From Pseudomonas sp. 7P_10.2_Bac1 (GTDB lineage Bacteria > Pseudomonadota > Gammaproteobacteria > Pseudomonadales > Pseudomonadaceae): a DNA stretch of 64,000 bases. The position numbers were made by a program, and so were the translations under genes. The DNA is taken from NCBI RefSeq assembly GCF_025465935.1, contig NZ_JANLNV010000059.1:124001-188000 (forward strand), written 5' to 3'. Within the stretch, counting starts at the first letter, position 1. Each line of letters starts with the position of its first letter. Shown piece after piece: positions 11,753-20,538 of the stretch. The notes under the pieces were generated by a model. The model was given only the letters and a program-made list of their open reading frames with translations, had not been told where the DNA came from and made no database searches.

Positions 11753-12469
11753 ATGGAGCGAAAAGTGATCACCTCTTCAACGGTTGTAAATTCGGTGGTA
11801 GAAAAACTCAGGTCAGCGCTGGCTCAAGGCGAATGGCGCAGCGGAGAGATGCTGCCTGGGCAACGGGAGCTGGCTGAAAAGCTCGGCATCAGCCGTCCGA
11901 GCCTGAGGGAAGCCATCATCGTGCTGGAAACGCTGGGACTGGTCCGTACCTTGCCGAGCAAAGGCGTTGTGGTGCTGGAAAGCAACGTTTACCAAACGCC
12001 AGTGCAAGAGAATGTGCTGGCCCAAGCCAGCATGGAAGACGTCCTGCAACTGCGTTACACCCTCGAGCCTTTTATCGTCGGGCTGGTCGCGCAATCTATT
12101 AGCAGCAGGGAAGTCGGCCAGTTACGGCTGACGCTGATGGACATGCGCGAAGCGCTGGAAGCCAACGACAGCGAAGCCGGGGTCAACGCTTACATTGCTT
12201 TTCATGAGGAGCTGTTCAAGCTGACGTCTAACCCCATCTTTCAGAGCGTTGTCCTGCAAACCAGCAACGCCCTGAAACAAAGTGCACAAGTGCTACGAGA
12301 CTCACCTGAGCACATGGCAGAAAGGCTTGAGGAAAACGAAGCTGTAGTACGCGCGATTCGTGCCAAAAACAGTGCGCTGGCGGGCGCCGAAATGCGTCGC
12401 CATATTCTTCGAGAAGGGCAGCGTGTGGGAATAGCGCTGAATGTACCTGACGAAAACCCCAGCAGTTGA
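11753..12469 (+). CDS. GntR-family regulator, FadR (FCD) subfamily
   Basis: A 238-residue DNA-binding protein. The winged helix occupies about residues 10-75 (LPGQRELAEKLGISRPSLREAIIVLETLGLVRTL), followed by an all-helical FCD effector domain with metal-ligand-type His residues (FHEELFKLTSN and RRHILREG). It starts 26 bp after the symporter stop and probably shares its transcript. The likely binding sites are the two GGT-N3-ACC palindromes upstream of the symporter, which would make it a local, autoregulated repressor relieved by the transported acid. That regulatory link is inference. Confidence 0.9.
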   Translation: MERKVITSSTVVNSVVEKLRSALAQGEWRSGEMLPGQRELAEKLGISRPSLREAIIVLETLGLVRTLPSKGVVVLESNVYQTPVQENVLAQASMEDVLQLRYTLEPFIVGLVAQSISSREVGQLRLTLMDMREALEANDSEAGVNAYIAFHEELFKLTSNPIFQSVVLQTSNALKQSAQVLRDSPEHMAERLEENEAVVRAIRAKNSALAGAEMRRHILREGQRVGIALNVPDENPSS

Positions 12470-12494
12470 ACATGTTTCAGACTGGAGACTGACC

Positions 12495-13157
12495 ATGAAT
12501 TCTCATGCTTTGTTGCCCCCCATCTCCTCACTCCCCGAGTCACGTCCACGGCCTGCAACGTCGCGTGTCAATGACGCTTACGCCCACCTGCTCGACGCCA
12601 TTATTGAACAGCGCCTGCCCCCCGACAGTCGCCTGAGTGAAGAGCGTCTGGGGCTAGAGTTTGGCGTCAGTCGGCTGCAGATTCGTCACGCACTGACGTT
12701 ACTGGCCTATCAACAAGTCATCATCCTGCAAGCCAGAGCATGTGCGCGGGTTGCGAGCCCTTCCGACGAGCAACTACGTGAAGCCCTGCATGCTCGACGC
12801 CTCACCGAAATGGCCTTGATACCCATGGCCTGCCGACGGGCACAAAGACATGATGTGGAGCACTTGCACAGCCTGCTCGATTATCAGCAGCAGTCGCGCG
12901 CTGGCAATCAACGTGGCGCGGCAATTCGGTTAGCGGGGGCATTTCATCTGCATGTGGCCCACATGGCCGGAAACGCCCCCTTGGCGTATTTCCTTTCCAA
13001 CCTGATCCCAATGACATCACTGGCAATTACCCGCCGTTCGAACGCAACCCAGGGGTGGCACCAACAGTCTGCAATAGCCAACGCCGTGGCAAATCGAGAT
13101 GAAGCCACCGCTTTAGCGTTACTCAATCAATACCTTGATGACCTGATGCCGGCGTGA
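12495..13157 (+). CDS. Second GntR-family regulator, FCD-like, divergent C-terminus
   Basis: A 220-residue protein with an N-terminal winged helix (SRLSEERLGLEFGVSRLQIRHALTLL, about 37-64) and an FCD-type helical domain. One ligand-type His segment is present (FHLHVAHMAGN), but the usual C-terminal HL-x3-E segment appears only as NQYLDDLMPA, so metal or ligand binding may differ from its neighbour. The ATG at 12495 follows TGGAG (12483-12487); the longer frame from 12441 would overlap the preceding gene. Two FCD regulators in a row behind one carrier is unusual. Target unknown. Confidence 0.82.
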   Translation: MNSHALLPPISSLPESRPRPATSRVNDAYAHLLDAIIEQRLPPDSRLSEERLGLEFGVSRLQIRHALTLLAYQQVIILQARACARVASPSDEQLREALHARRLTEMALIPMACRRAQRHDVEHLHSLLDYQQQSRAGNQRGAAIRLAGAFHLHVAHMAGNAPLAYFLSNLIPMTSLAITRRSNATQGWHQQSAIANAVANRDEATALALLNQYLDDLMPA

Positions 13158-13261
13158 AGCCGGCACGTTAACCACGTCTCAGCCATCGCGATGGCGCTGC
13201 CGCAGGCTGCGATCTTTTGACTTTAAAGTTCGCAGCCCTTGGCATCTCCTACGGGAAAACA

Positions 13262-14230
13262 TTAATCGGTCAGCCCGGCAAACCCTTCGCGAATCTTGGC
13301 CTCTGGCAAGTCATCGGCAATAAACACCATCACGCTTTCACGCGCTTCACCCTCAACCCACTCGGTGTCCCAATCAAAACCGTACAGTTTCAACACGCCT
13401 TGAAACACCAGCCGCCGATCTTCACCAGCGATATTCAAAACGCCCTTGTACCGCAGCAATTGCTTGCCGTGTTCTTCGAGTAGGTCGTTCATGAATGCGC
13501 TCAGGCTGTCGATATCCAGCGGCTTTTCAGTGCGCAGCACCAGGCTGGAAATACGGTCAGCAGAGGCCGCAGGCTGTACCGGTCGCAAGCTCACGCTGCC
13601 GCCCAGGTCGGCGTTGAGGTTGAACCCACGCACATCCAGCAGTTCGGCCAGGTCAATTTTGCCGTGCTCGACCACACGAATCGGTGCCCGCCGGTTGATC
13701 CGGGTCAGGCGCTCGCAAAGCGCCTCAAAGGTGGCGTCGTCCACCAGATCACGCTTGCTCACCAGTAACCGGTCAGCAAAACCGATCTGCGCCTGGGCGA
13801 TGGTCTGGCTCAGGTGCACATCCGCGTGAGCGGCATCGACCAAGGTGATGATGCCGTCCAGCAGGTAGCGCTCACGCAACTCTTCATCAATAAAGAAGGT
13901 TTGCGCCACCGGCGCCGGGTCGGCCAGACCGGTGCATTCGATCACTAACCGATCAAAGGCGATTTCGCCGCTGTCCAGCCGCTCGAGCAGCAGGTACAGC
14001 GCTTTGGTCAAATCGGTGTGGATAGTGCAGCACACACAGCCGTTGGCCAGGGTCATGACCTGGACCGGCTCGTCGCCCAGCAATTGGGTGTCGATACCGG
14101 CATCGCTGAATTCATTTTCGATCACGGCGATTTTCAGCCCGTGCTCGGCTTTGAGCAGGTAACGCAACAACGTGGTTTTACCGGCACCCAGAAACCCGCT
14201 AAGGATGGTGACGGGGATGGGAGAGGACAT
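13262..14230 (-). CDS. yjiA: CobW/G3E-family GTPase, YjiA-like metallochaperone
   Basis: A 322-residue GTP-binding protein of the COG0523 group, implicated in zinc or other metal handling. Motifs in order: Walker A GFLGAGKTT near the N-terminus, the metal-binding CxCC (GCVCCTIHTD), Walker B-like IECTGLADPAPV, and the guanine-specificity SKRD. The CobW C-terminal domain follows. The start at 14230 (MSSPIPVTILSG) is chosen over the longer frame that runs into the REP element. It lies downstream of ybdD/yjiX and cstA on the same strand, an arrangement also found in enterobacteria (yjiY-yjiX-yjiA). A REP element separates it from the upstream gene, so it may be expressed separately. Confidence 0.9.
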   Translation of the reverse strand: MSSPIPVTILSGFLGAGKTTLLRYLLKAEHGLKIAVIENEFSDAGIDTQLLGDEPVQVMTLANGCVCCTIHTDLTKALYLLLERLDSGEIAFDRLVIECTGLADPAPVAQTFFIDEELRERYLLDGIITLVDAAHADVHLSQTIAQAQIGFADRLLVSKRDLVDDATFEALCERLTRINRRAPIRVVEHGKIDLAELLDVRGFNLNADLGGSVSLRPVQPAASADRISSLVLRTEKPLDIDSLSAFMNDLLEEHGKQLLRYKGVLNIAGEDRRLVFQGVLKLYGFDWDTEWVEGEARESVMVFIADDLPEAKIREGFAGLTD

Positions 14231-14264
14231 GCGGTGTCTCCTTGAAAGAGGGAGCGCAAAACAA

Positions 14265-14334
14265 CTGTAGGAGCGAGCTCGCCTCGTGATCTTTTCAAGG
14301 TTCAAAAGATCGCGAGACAAGCTAGCTCCTACAG
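14265..14334. repeat. REP palindrome
   Basis: Complete two-armed REP copy, CTGTAGGAGCGAGCTCG ... CAAGCTAGCTCCTACAG, between yjiA and the YbdD/YjiX gene. Confidence 0.9.
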
Positions 14335-14346
14335 AGGTCTAGCTAT

Positions 14347-14544
14347 TTAACAGCACTTGGGCCCGCCCTTGCCGCCGTAACGGGCTTCCTGGCGTTCCCT
14401 GAAGAACGCCTCGTAGCTCATCACCGGCTTGTGCGGGTGCTTGGTTTGCATATGCTCGACGTAGGTGTCGTAGTCGGGCATGCCGACCATCAGGCGCGCG
14501 GCCTGACCGAGGTATTTACCGAGGCGACTCAGGTCATTGAACAT
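14347..14544 (-). CDS. YbdD/YjiX family small protein
   Basis: A 65-residue protein of the small family that accompanies CstA-type carriers. Typical features are the segment [19 protein letters not shown], the [17 protein letters not shown] motif and a Cys pair at the extreme C-terminus (GGPKCC). It starts 12 bp after the CstA-type gene on the same strand, so the two are almost certainly co-expressed. Its biochemical role is not established; co-function with the carrier is inferred from conserved neighbourhood. Confidence 0.92.
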   Translation of the reverse strand: MFNDLSRLGKYLGQAARLMVGMPDYDTYVEHMQTKHPHKPVMSYEAFFRERQEARYGGKGGPKCC

Positions 14545-14556
14545 GGCTGCAATCCT

Positions 14557-16626
14557 CTATCGTGCATCCGGCATAGGCTCGAATGGCGTTTCTTTGTCAG
14601 TACGCTCTTTGCTACCCCAGGCGGCGATACCGACTTTGAGCGCGTAGAACAGGATGCTGAACACCACGAACAGGAACAGGACGGTCAAACCCGCGTTGGT
14701 GTACGCGTTGATAATGACGTGCTGCATCTGATCGATGTTTTTCGCCGGGGCAATCACTTGGCCCGCGTCCAGCGCTGTGCTGTATTTTTTCGCCAGCGAC
14801 AGGAAACCAACCGCCGGATTGGCGTCGAACAGCTTGATGAAGCCTGCAGTGGTGGTGCAGATCAGCAGCCACACCGCTGGCAGCAGGGTGACCCAAATGT
14901 AGCGTTGACGCTTCATTTTGATCAGTACAACGGTTGCCAGCATCAGTGCGATCCCCGCCAGCATCTGGTTGGAGATGCCGAACAGCGGCCACAGGGTGTT
15001 GATGCCGCCCAGCGGGTCGATCACGCCTTGGTACAGCAAGTAACCCCACAAGGCGACACAGCCTGCAGTCGCGATAAGGTTGGCTGGCCAGGATTCGGTG
15101 CGCTTGAGCGCTGGCACGAAGCTGCCCAGCAGGTCTTGCAGCATGAAGCGACCGGCACGGGTACCGGCGTCAACCGCCGTCAGGATGAACAGGGCCTCAA
15201 ACAAAATGGCGAAGTGGTACCAGAACGCCATGGTGTTTTCGCCCGGCAGCACGTGGTGCAGGATCTGTGCGATACCCACGGCCAGTGTTGGAGCACCGCC
15301 TGCACGGGCCAGTACGGTGGTTTCACCGATGTCTTTGGCCAAGGCCGTCAACTGATCCGGAGTAATGGCAAAACCCCAACTGGTGACAGTTTGCGCCACC
15401 GTCACCACATCACCGCCAACAATGGCAGGCGGGCTGTTCATGGCGAAGTACACACCCGGCTCGATCACCGACGCGGCAACCATTGCCATGATGGCCACGA
15501 AGGACTCCATCAACATGCCGCCGTAACCGATGTAACGGGCGTTGGCTTCGTTATCCAGCAGTTTTGGTGTAGTACCCGAGGAGATCAGTGCGTGGAAACC
15601 CGACACCGCGCCGCAGGCAATGGTGATGAACAGGAACGGGAACAGGCCGCCTTTCCAGACCGGGCCGTTGCCGTCAATGAACTGAGTCACAGCCGGCATT
15701 TTCAGCTCGGGCATGGTGATCAGAATGCCGATGGCCAGCGCAATGATGGTACCGATCTTGAGGAACGTGGACAGGTAGTCACGCGGCGCCAGTACCAGCC
15801 ACACCGGCAACACCGCCGCCACAAAGCCATAGCCGATCAGCATCCAGGTGATTTGCACACCGGTAAAGGTGAACACGTGGGCCCACTCCGGGCTCGCGGC
15901 AATTTGCCCGCCCAGCCAGATCGAACCCAGCAACAGCAGCACACCGATCACCGAAATTTCACCGATGCGACCCGGGCGTATGTAGCGCATGTAAACGCCC
16001 ATGAACATCGCAATCGGGATGGTGGCCATCACCGTGAACATGCCCCACGGGCTCTCGGCCAAGGCCTTGACCACGATCAGGGCCAGCACCGCGAGGATGA
16101 TGATCATGATCAGGAAGCAGCCAAACAGCGCGATGGTGCCAGGCACCTTGCCCATTTCTTCGCGCACCATGTCACCCAGGGAGCGACCGTTGCGACGAGT
16201 GGACATGAACAGGACCATGAAGTCCTGGACCGCGCCCGCCAGTACCACACCGGCGATCAGCCATAGTGTGCCGGGCAGGTAGCCCATTTGCGCAGCCAGT
16301 ACCGGGCCGACCAAAGGGCCAGCGCCAGCGATGGCGGCAAAGTGGTGTCCGAAAAGAATGTGTTTGTTGGTCGGCACGTAGTCCAGACCATCGTTATTGA
16401 GCACCGCAGGCGTTGCCCGATGCGGGTCCAGCTGCATCACTCGTGTTGCAATGAACAGGCTGTAATAACGATAAGCGACCAGGTAGATAGCCACCGCTGC
16501 CACAACAATCCACAGCGCGTTGATCGCCTCACCCCGGCGTAATGCCACTACGCCAAGGGCGCAGGCTCCTACAATTGCCAGCACCAGCCACGGGATGTGG
16601 CGTAGTAGGCTATTTTTATTATTCAT
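14557..16626 (-). CDS. cstA: CstA-family carrier (carbon starvation / pyruvate transporter type)
   Basis: A 689-residue inner-membrane protein with many hydrophobic helices. Family segments include YRYYSLFIATRVMQLDP, TNKHILFGHHFAAIAGAGP and ISSGTTPKLLDNE. CstA and its paralogue BtsT (YjiY) import pyruvate or peptides under nutrient limitation; the yjiX and yjiA neighbours favour a BtsT-like role. The ATG at 16626 is followed by a first helix near residues 12-30. No two-component BtsSR genes are nearby in the window. Confidence 0.92.
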   Translation of the reverse strand: MNNKNSLLRHIPWLVLAIVGACALGVVALRRGEAINALWIVVAAVAIYLVAYRYYSLFIATRVMQLDPHRATPAVLNNDGLDYVPTNKHILFGHHFAAIAGAGPLVGPVLAAQMGYLPGTLWLIAGVVLAGAVQDFMVLFMSTRRNGRSLGDMVREEMGKVPGTIALFGCFLIMIIILAVLALIVVKALAESPWGMFTVMATIPIAMFMGVYMRYIRPGRIGEISVIGVLLLLGSIWLGGQIAASPEWAHVFTFTGVQITWMLIGYGFVAAVLPVWLVLAPRDYLSTFLKIGTIIALAIGILITMPELKMPAVTQFIDGNGPVWKGGLFPFLFITIACGAVSGFHALISSGTTPKLLDNEANARYIGYGGMLMESFVAIMAMVAASVIEPGVYFAMNSPPAIVGGDVVTVAQTVTSWGFAITPDQLTALAKDIGETTVLARAGGAPTLAVGIAQILHHVLPGENTMAFWYHFAILFEALFILTAVDAGTRAGRFMLQDLLGSFVPALKRTESWPANLIATAGCVALWGYLLYQGVIDPLGGINTLWPLFGISNQMLAGIALMLATVVLIKMKRQRYIWVTLLPAVWLLICTTTAGFIKLFDANPAVGFLSLAKKYSTALDAGQVIAPAKNIDQMQHVIINAYTNAGLTVLFLFVVFSILFYALKVGIAAWGSKERTDKETPFEPMPDAR

Positions 16627-16765
16627 TTTTATATTCCGGCCAGTTGGACAAGAAGTACCGCTCTCGGAGTGTAGCGCTCCTGACTCTAAAGACCACCCCC
16701 TTACCTTGGTCTAGAGCCTTCTTTTGCAGATTTATGCTGGGCGGGCTGGCACCTTGGCCTGACCC

Positions 16766-17665
16766 TCAGTGCTCTCTTTGCCGCTGCTTGATAAAGTCCA
16801 GAAACAAACGGAACCCATGCGATAGGTGCTGGCGGCTGGGGTAATAGAGGTAGAAGCCGGAGCGATCCGTCAGCCAGTCCTCAAGTACCAGGGCCAACTG
16901 CCCGGTTTCGGCCAGCGTGTTTATCTGCTCTATATGAAAAAAGCCGATCCCGGCGCCCTTGAGCACAGCGTCCAGCGCCAGATCCATGTCATTGACGGCA
17001 ATGTCACCGTTAACTTCAATTTCGATCTGCTCGCCAGCACGCTCAAACTCCCAGTGATAGACGTTTTCCTTTGAGGGAAAACGAAACACCACACACTGGT
17101 GCCTTAAAAGATCCCTGGGATGCAGGGGCGCCGGATGACGAGCAAAGTACTCGGGGGTGGCGGCCACGGCAAAACGCACACGGGGGCCAATAGGCGTGGC
17201 GATCATCAACTCCCCTACTCGCTCGCCGAGCCGCACCCCGGCGTCAAAGCCCTCGCCCACCACATCTGCCAACTTATCGTCGGCCATGATCTCCACTTTC
17301 ATACCAGGGTATTGCTGGACGAAATCCGTGGCGATGTCCATCAAGAATAATCGGGCGGCCTGCCGTGCTGCCGTGATGCGCAGTGTTCCCGTAGGGGTAT
17401 CGCGCAATGGTGAAAGATCATCGACTGCCCGCTGAATATCCACCATGGCAGGCGCCAGGCTGTTATAGAGCCTGCGCCCCGCTTCAGTCAGCGACACACT
17501 GCGCGTGGTGCGATTGACCAACCGCAGTGACAAATGCTCTTCAAGTTGTCGCAGCGAATGACTCACAGCAGAAGGTGATACGCCCAATTCAACACTGGCC
17601 GCTCTGAAACTCTGATGCTTGGCGACTGCCGTGAAAGTGGACAAGTCAGAAAGGCTGGGTCTCAT
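16766..17665 (-). CDS. LysR-family transcriptional regulator
   Basis: A 299-residue regulator with the LysR winged helix at residues 1-60 (SFRAASVELGVSPSAVSHSLRQLEEHLSLRLVNRTTRS, read as overlapping short segments) and a periplasmic-binding-fold effector domain. It is divergent from the flavodoxin-fold oxidoreductase gene at 17767, with a 101-bp shared intergenic region, the classic arrangement for a LysR protein controlling its neighbour. The inducer is unknown. Confidence 0.92.
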   Translation of the reverse strand: MRPSLSDLSTFTAVAKHQSFRAASVELGVSPSAVSHSLRQLEEHLSLRLVNRTTRSVSLTEAGRRLYNSLAPAMVDIQRAVDDLSPLRDTPTGTLRITAARQAARLFLMDIATDFVQQYPGMKVEIMADDKLADVVGEGFDAGVRLGERVGELMIATPIGPRVRFAVAATPEYFARHPAPLHPRDLLRHQCVVFRFPSKENVYHWEFERAGEQIEIEVNGDIAVNDMDLALDAVLKGAGIGFFHIEQINTLAETGQLALVLEDWLTDRSGFYLYYPSRQHLSHGFRLFLDFIKQRQREH

Positions 17666-17766
17666 TACTGAGTTATTCTCATCTTTAAGTTCGTAATTGA
17701 GAGATTATCAGAACAATATTCCAGCAGTAAGCTTTCTGCTCATTCCACATTTGAGCAGGCACTGAC

Positions 17767-18393
17767 ATGAACGCATCGCAAGAGACTGGATCAGACACAC
17801 CGATCAAAACCCATATTATCTGGGCGCACCCACGCACCGACTCACTCACCGCGCGCGTGGTATCAGGCCTCAAGGCCGAGGCCCAGAACAACCACATGAG
17901 CGTTTCCGAGCTTGATCTGTACCGGGCAGATTTTGATCCGGCCCTGCATGAAGCCGACGAGCCAGACTGGAAAGACCCTGCCAAGACATTCTCGCCACAC
18001 GTCATGCATCTGGCAGAGTCATTGCCTGGGGTCGATCACTTGGTGATAGTGTTCCCGGTGTGGTGGTACTCGATGCCCGCCATGCTTAAAGGCTACATTG
18101 ATCGGGTCTGGAACTACGGACTGGTCTATGGCGGCGGTAAAAAGCTACCCGTTTCGTCCATCCGCTGGATCGCTTTGGTCGGTGGGGCGCGGGGACACTT
18201 CGAGAAACATCAGAAACATCACTACATGGAAGACCTTCTGAATGAAGGCATCGCCAAATACTGTGGTGTTGAAAACTCTTCGGTGACCTTTCTGTACAAC
18301 ACCATCGCCCTGGAAGAAGACACCGATGACCTGGCAAAGCTCCACGAAACGCTCATCGACCAAGCCAGGTCTGTGGTTTCAGCGCTCGCATAA
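17767..18393 (+). CDS. NAD(P)H oxidoreductase, flavodoxin-like fold (KefF/MdaB type)
   Basis: A 208-residue cytoplasmic flavoprotein of the NAD(P)H quinone oxidoreductase group. Landmarks are the N-terminal beta strand and phosphate loop (HIIWAHPRTDSLTARVV), the FMN-contacting VFPVWWYSMPAMLKGYIDRVW and the later LVGGARG segment. It probably reduces quinones or electrophiles by two electrons using FMN or FAD. The divergent LysR gene is the likely regulator. The N-terminus carries about 15 polar residues before the first strand. Substrate not known. Confidence 0.88.
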   Translation: MNASQETGSDTPIKTHIIWAHPRTDSLTARVVSGLKAEAQNNHMSVSELDLYRADFDPALHEADEPDWKDPAKTFSPHVMHLAESLPGVDHLVIVFPVWWYSMPAMLKGYIDRVWNYGLVYGGGKKLPVSSIRWIALVGGARGHFEKHQKHHYMEDLLNEGIAKYCGVENSSVTFLYNTIALEEDTDDLAKLHETLIDQARSVVSALA

Positions 18394-18473
18394 GACGTCG
18401 GCCCAGTGACGATCAACGGCGTAGTCACACCCGAACACCGGATGAATACGCCGTTCATTTACGGCCTCAAAGC

Positions 18474-19841
18474 CTATTCAAACAGCGCATCCAGCGCTTG
18501 TTCCAGGCGGGTCACGCCGATGACTTTCAGCCCCGGCGGGGATTCCTTGGGCGCGTTGCCCTTGGGCACGATGGCGCGTTTGAAACCGTGTTTGGCGGCT
18601 TCTTTCAAACGCTCCTGGCCGCTCGGCACCGGGCGTACTTCGCCCGACAGGCCGACTTCGCCAAACACCAGCAGGTCGTGGGGCAACGGGCGGTTGCGCA
18701 AACTGGACATGACCGCCGCCATCAAGGCCAGGTCGGACGCGGTTTCCAGCACTTTCACGCCACCCACTACGTTGAGAAAGACGTCCTGGTCGTGAGTCGG
18801 AATACCACCATGTCGGTGCAAGACCGCCAGCAACATGGCCAGTCGGTTCTGGTCCAGGCCCAAGGTCACACGCCGCGGGTTGGACATGTGGCTGTCGTCC
18901 ACCAGCGCCTGCACCTCGACCAGCATCGGCCGTGTCCCTTCCCACGTGGCCATCACCACGCTGCCCGGGACTTCTTCTTGAGCACGCGTCAGAAAGATCG
19001 CAGAGGGATTGGAAACTTCCTTCAAGCCTCTGTCAGTCATACCAAACACACCCAACTCGTTGACCGCACCGAAACGGTTTTTCACCGCGCGCAGCAAACG
19101 TAAACGTCCGTCGGACTCTCCTTCGAAATACAGCACGGTGTCTACCATGTGTTCCAGTACGCGCGGGCCCGCGAGGGCGCCCTCTTTGGTCACGTGGCCG
19201 ACCAGAAAGATCGCCGTACCGCTCGACTTGGCATAACGCACCAGCAACGCCGCGCTCTCGCGCACTTGCGAAACACCGCCTGGGGCCGATTGCAGTTGTT
19301 CGGTGAAGATGGTCTGGATCGAGTCGATCACCATGACCTTGGGCTTTTCAAGCTTGGCCGTGGCGATGATGTTTTCGATGCAGGTTTCGGTCATGACCTT
19401 GAGCTGGTCCTGGGGTAAGCCCAGGCGCCGGGCACGCATGGCCACTTGCTGCTGGGATTCCTCGCCCGTGACGTACAGCGCAGGCATGCGCCCCGCCATC
19501 TGGCACAGGGTTTGTAGCAGGATTGTGGACTTGCCGATACCAGGGTCGCCGCCGATCAGCACCACGGAGCCGTCTACCAGGCCACCGCCTAGTACGCGGT
19601 CCAGTTCGCCGGAGGCGGTGGAAAAGCGCGGAATCTCTTCGACACTGACTTCGGCCAGGGTCTTTATTTGTGCCTGCTGCCCGGTCCAGCCCGTGCGGCC
19701 GCTGGGCGGCGCTGCCGAGCCGCTTTCTACGACGGTTTCCACCAGGGTGTTCCAGACTCCGCATTCTGCGCACTGCCCGGCCCACTTGGGAAAGGTTGCA
19801 CCGCACTCGGTGCAGCCGTAAATGCGCTTAGGCTTGGCCAT
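18474..19841 (-). CDS. radA: DNA repair and recombination protein RadA
   Basis: RadA is a RecA-related helicase that drives branch migration in recombination. The 455-residue length is standard. The C4 zinc finger is at Cys10, 13, 24 and 27; Walker A is GGDPGIGKST; the RadA-specific KNRFG motif is present (VKNRFGAVNELGVF); and the C-terminal Lon-like domain ends the protein. The start at 19841 (MAKPKRIYGC) matches the family; the longer frame to 19949 overlaps the ankB end. Confidence 0.97.
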   Translation of the reverse strand: MAKPKRIYGCTECGATFPKWAGQCAECGVWNTLVETVVESGSAAPPSGRTGWTGQQAQIKTLAEVSVEEIPRFSTASGELDRVLGGGLVDGSVVLIGGDPGIGKSTILLQTLCQMAGRMPALYVTGEESQQQVAMRARRLGLPQDQLKVMTETCIENIIATAKLEKPKVMVIDSIQTIFTEQLQSAPGGVSQVRESAALLVRYAKSSGTAIFLVGHVTKEGALAGPRVLEHMVDTVLYFEGESDGRLRLLRAVKNRFGAVNELGVFGMTDRGLKEVSNPSAIFLTRAQEEVPGSVVMATWEGTRPMLVEVQALVDDSHMSNPRRVTLGLDQNRLAMLLAVLHRHGGIPTHDQDVFLNVVGGVKVLETASDLALMAAVMSSLRNRPLPHDLLVFGEVGLSGEVRPVPSGQERLKEAAKHGFKRAIVPKGNAPKESPPGLKVIGVTRLEQALDALFE

Positions 19842-19875
19842 CTGAACTCCGCACAAAAAACGTGATGATATGCGG

Positions 19876-20406
19876 TCAGTGCGACTCGGGCATACGAATT
19901 TCGCCCTTGGCCAGCTGAGCGGCGGTATTGCCCTGAGCGTCCCGGGCATTCAGATCGGCGCCTTTTTGGGACAAGTCATTGAGCAGCTCGACGCGTTTGA
20001 ACAGCCCGGCAAACATCGCAGCGGTCTGCCCGGCACCATTGCGCTGATCCGGGTTGCAGTCAGTATTCATCAGACGATGGGCGATCTTGAATTCGCCTTT
20101 GAAAATGGCGCCCATCAGGGCGGTGTTGCCACGCAAATCTTGCGCGCAGGCATTGGCGCCGGCTTTGAGCAAGTGCTCGACGGCCTCGTCATGACCGTTA
20201 TAAGCCGCAAGAATCAAGGCGGTGTAGCCTTTGCTGTCCTGGACATCGAGGTCAAAGTGCGAATCGATGAACGTGTCGAGCATGACCACGTCGCCGCGCC
20301 GTGCGGCATCGAAATAGTAGCCCTTGAGTTGGGTCTGGGTGTCGGGTTGTTCGGCAAGGCTCAGCCCGCTGACAAACAGCAGAGCCAAGGTCAATAAAAT
20401 ACGCAT
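19876..20406 (-). CDS. ankB: Ankyrin-repeat periplasmic protein AnkB
   Basis: A 176-residue protein with a signal peptide (MRILLTLALLFVSGLSLA) and about four ankyrin repeats (for example DSKGYTALILAAYNGHDEAVEHLL and DLRGNTALMGAIFKG). It lies downstream of katB on the same strand, as ankB does in P. aeruginosa, where AnkB is needed for full KatB activity in the periplasm. Here the two genes are separated by 132 bp containing a palindromic repeat, so co-transcription needs testing. Confidence 0.88.
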   Translation of the reverse strand: MRILLTLALLFVSGLSLAEQPDTQTQLKGYYFDAARRGDVVMLDTFIDSHFDLDVQDSKGYTALILAAYNGHDEAVEHLLKAGANACAQDLRGNTALMGAIFKGEFKIAHRLMNTDCNPDQRNGAGQTAAMFAGLFKRVELLNDLSQKGADLNARDAQGNTAAQLAKGEIRMPESH

Positions 20407-20440
20407 GTGGACTGCCTTTAAATAAGTACCAGATCAAAAG

Positions 20441-20530
20441 CCCCTCACCCTAGCCCTCTCCCGGAGGGAGAGGGAACTGATCGCGTGCGTACTCGATACC
20501 ACCGCCTCCGGGAGAGGGTTGGGGTGAGGG
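20441..20530. repeat. Inverted pair of CCCTCACCC-type palindromic modules
   Basis: The element starts CCCCTCACCCTAGCCCTCTC and ends GGGAGAGGGTTGGGGTGAGG, so its ends are long inverted repeats. Each end carries a smaller CTCTCCC/GGGAGAG hairpin. Related copies occur at 34116-34255, 42488-42523 and 63825-64000. It sits between katB and ankB. Confidence 0.85.
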
Positions 20531-20538
20531 CCGGGGTG

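Noticed and set aside
14431..16266. 611-codon plus-strand frame antisense to cstA
   Set aside because: His/Gln/Arg-rich composition typical of antisense frames; cstA is clear.
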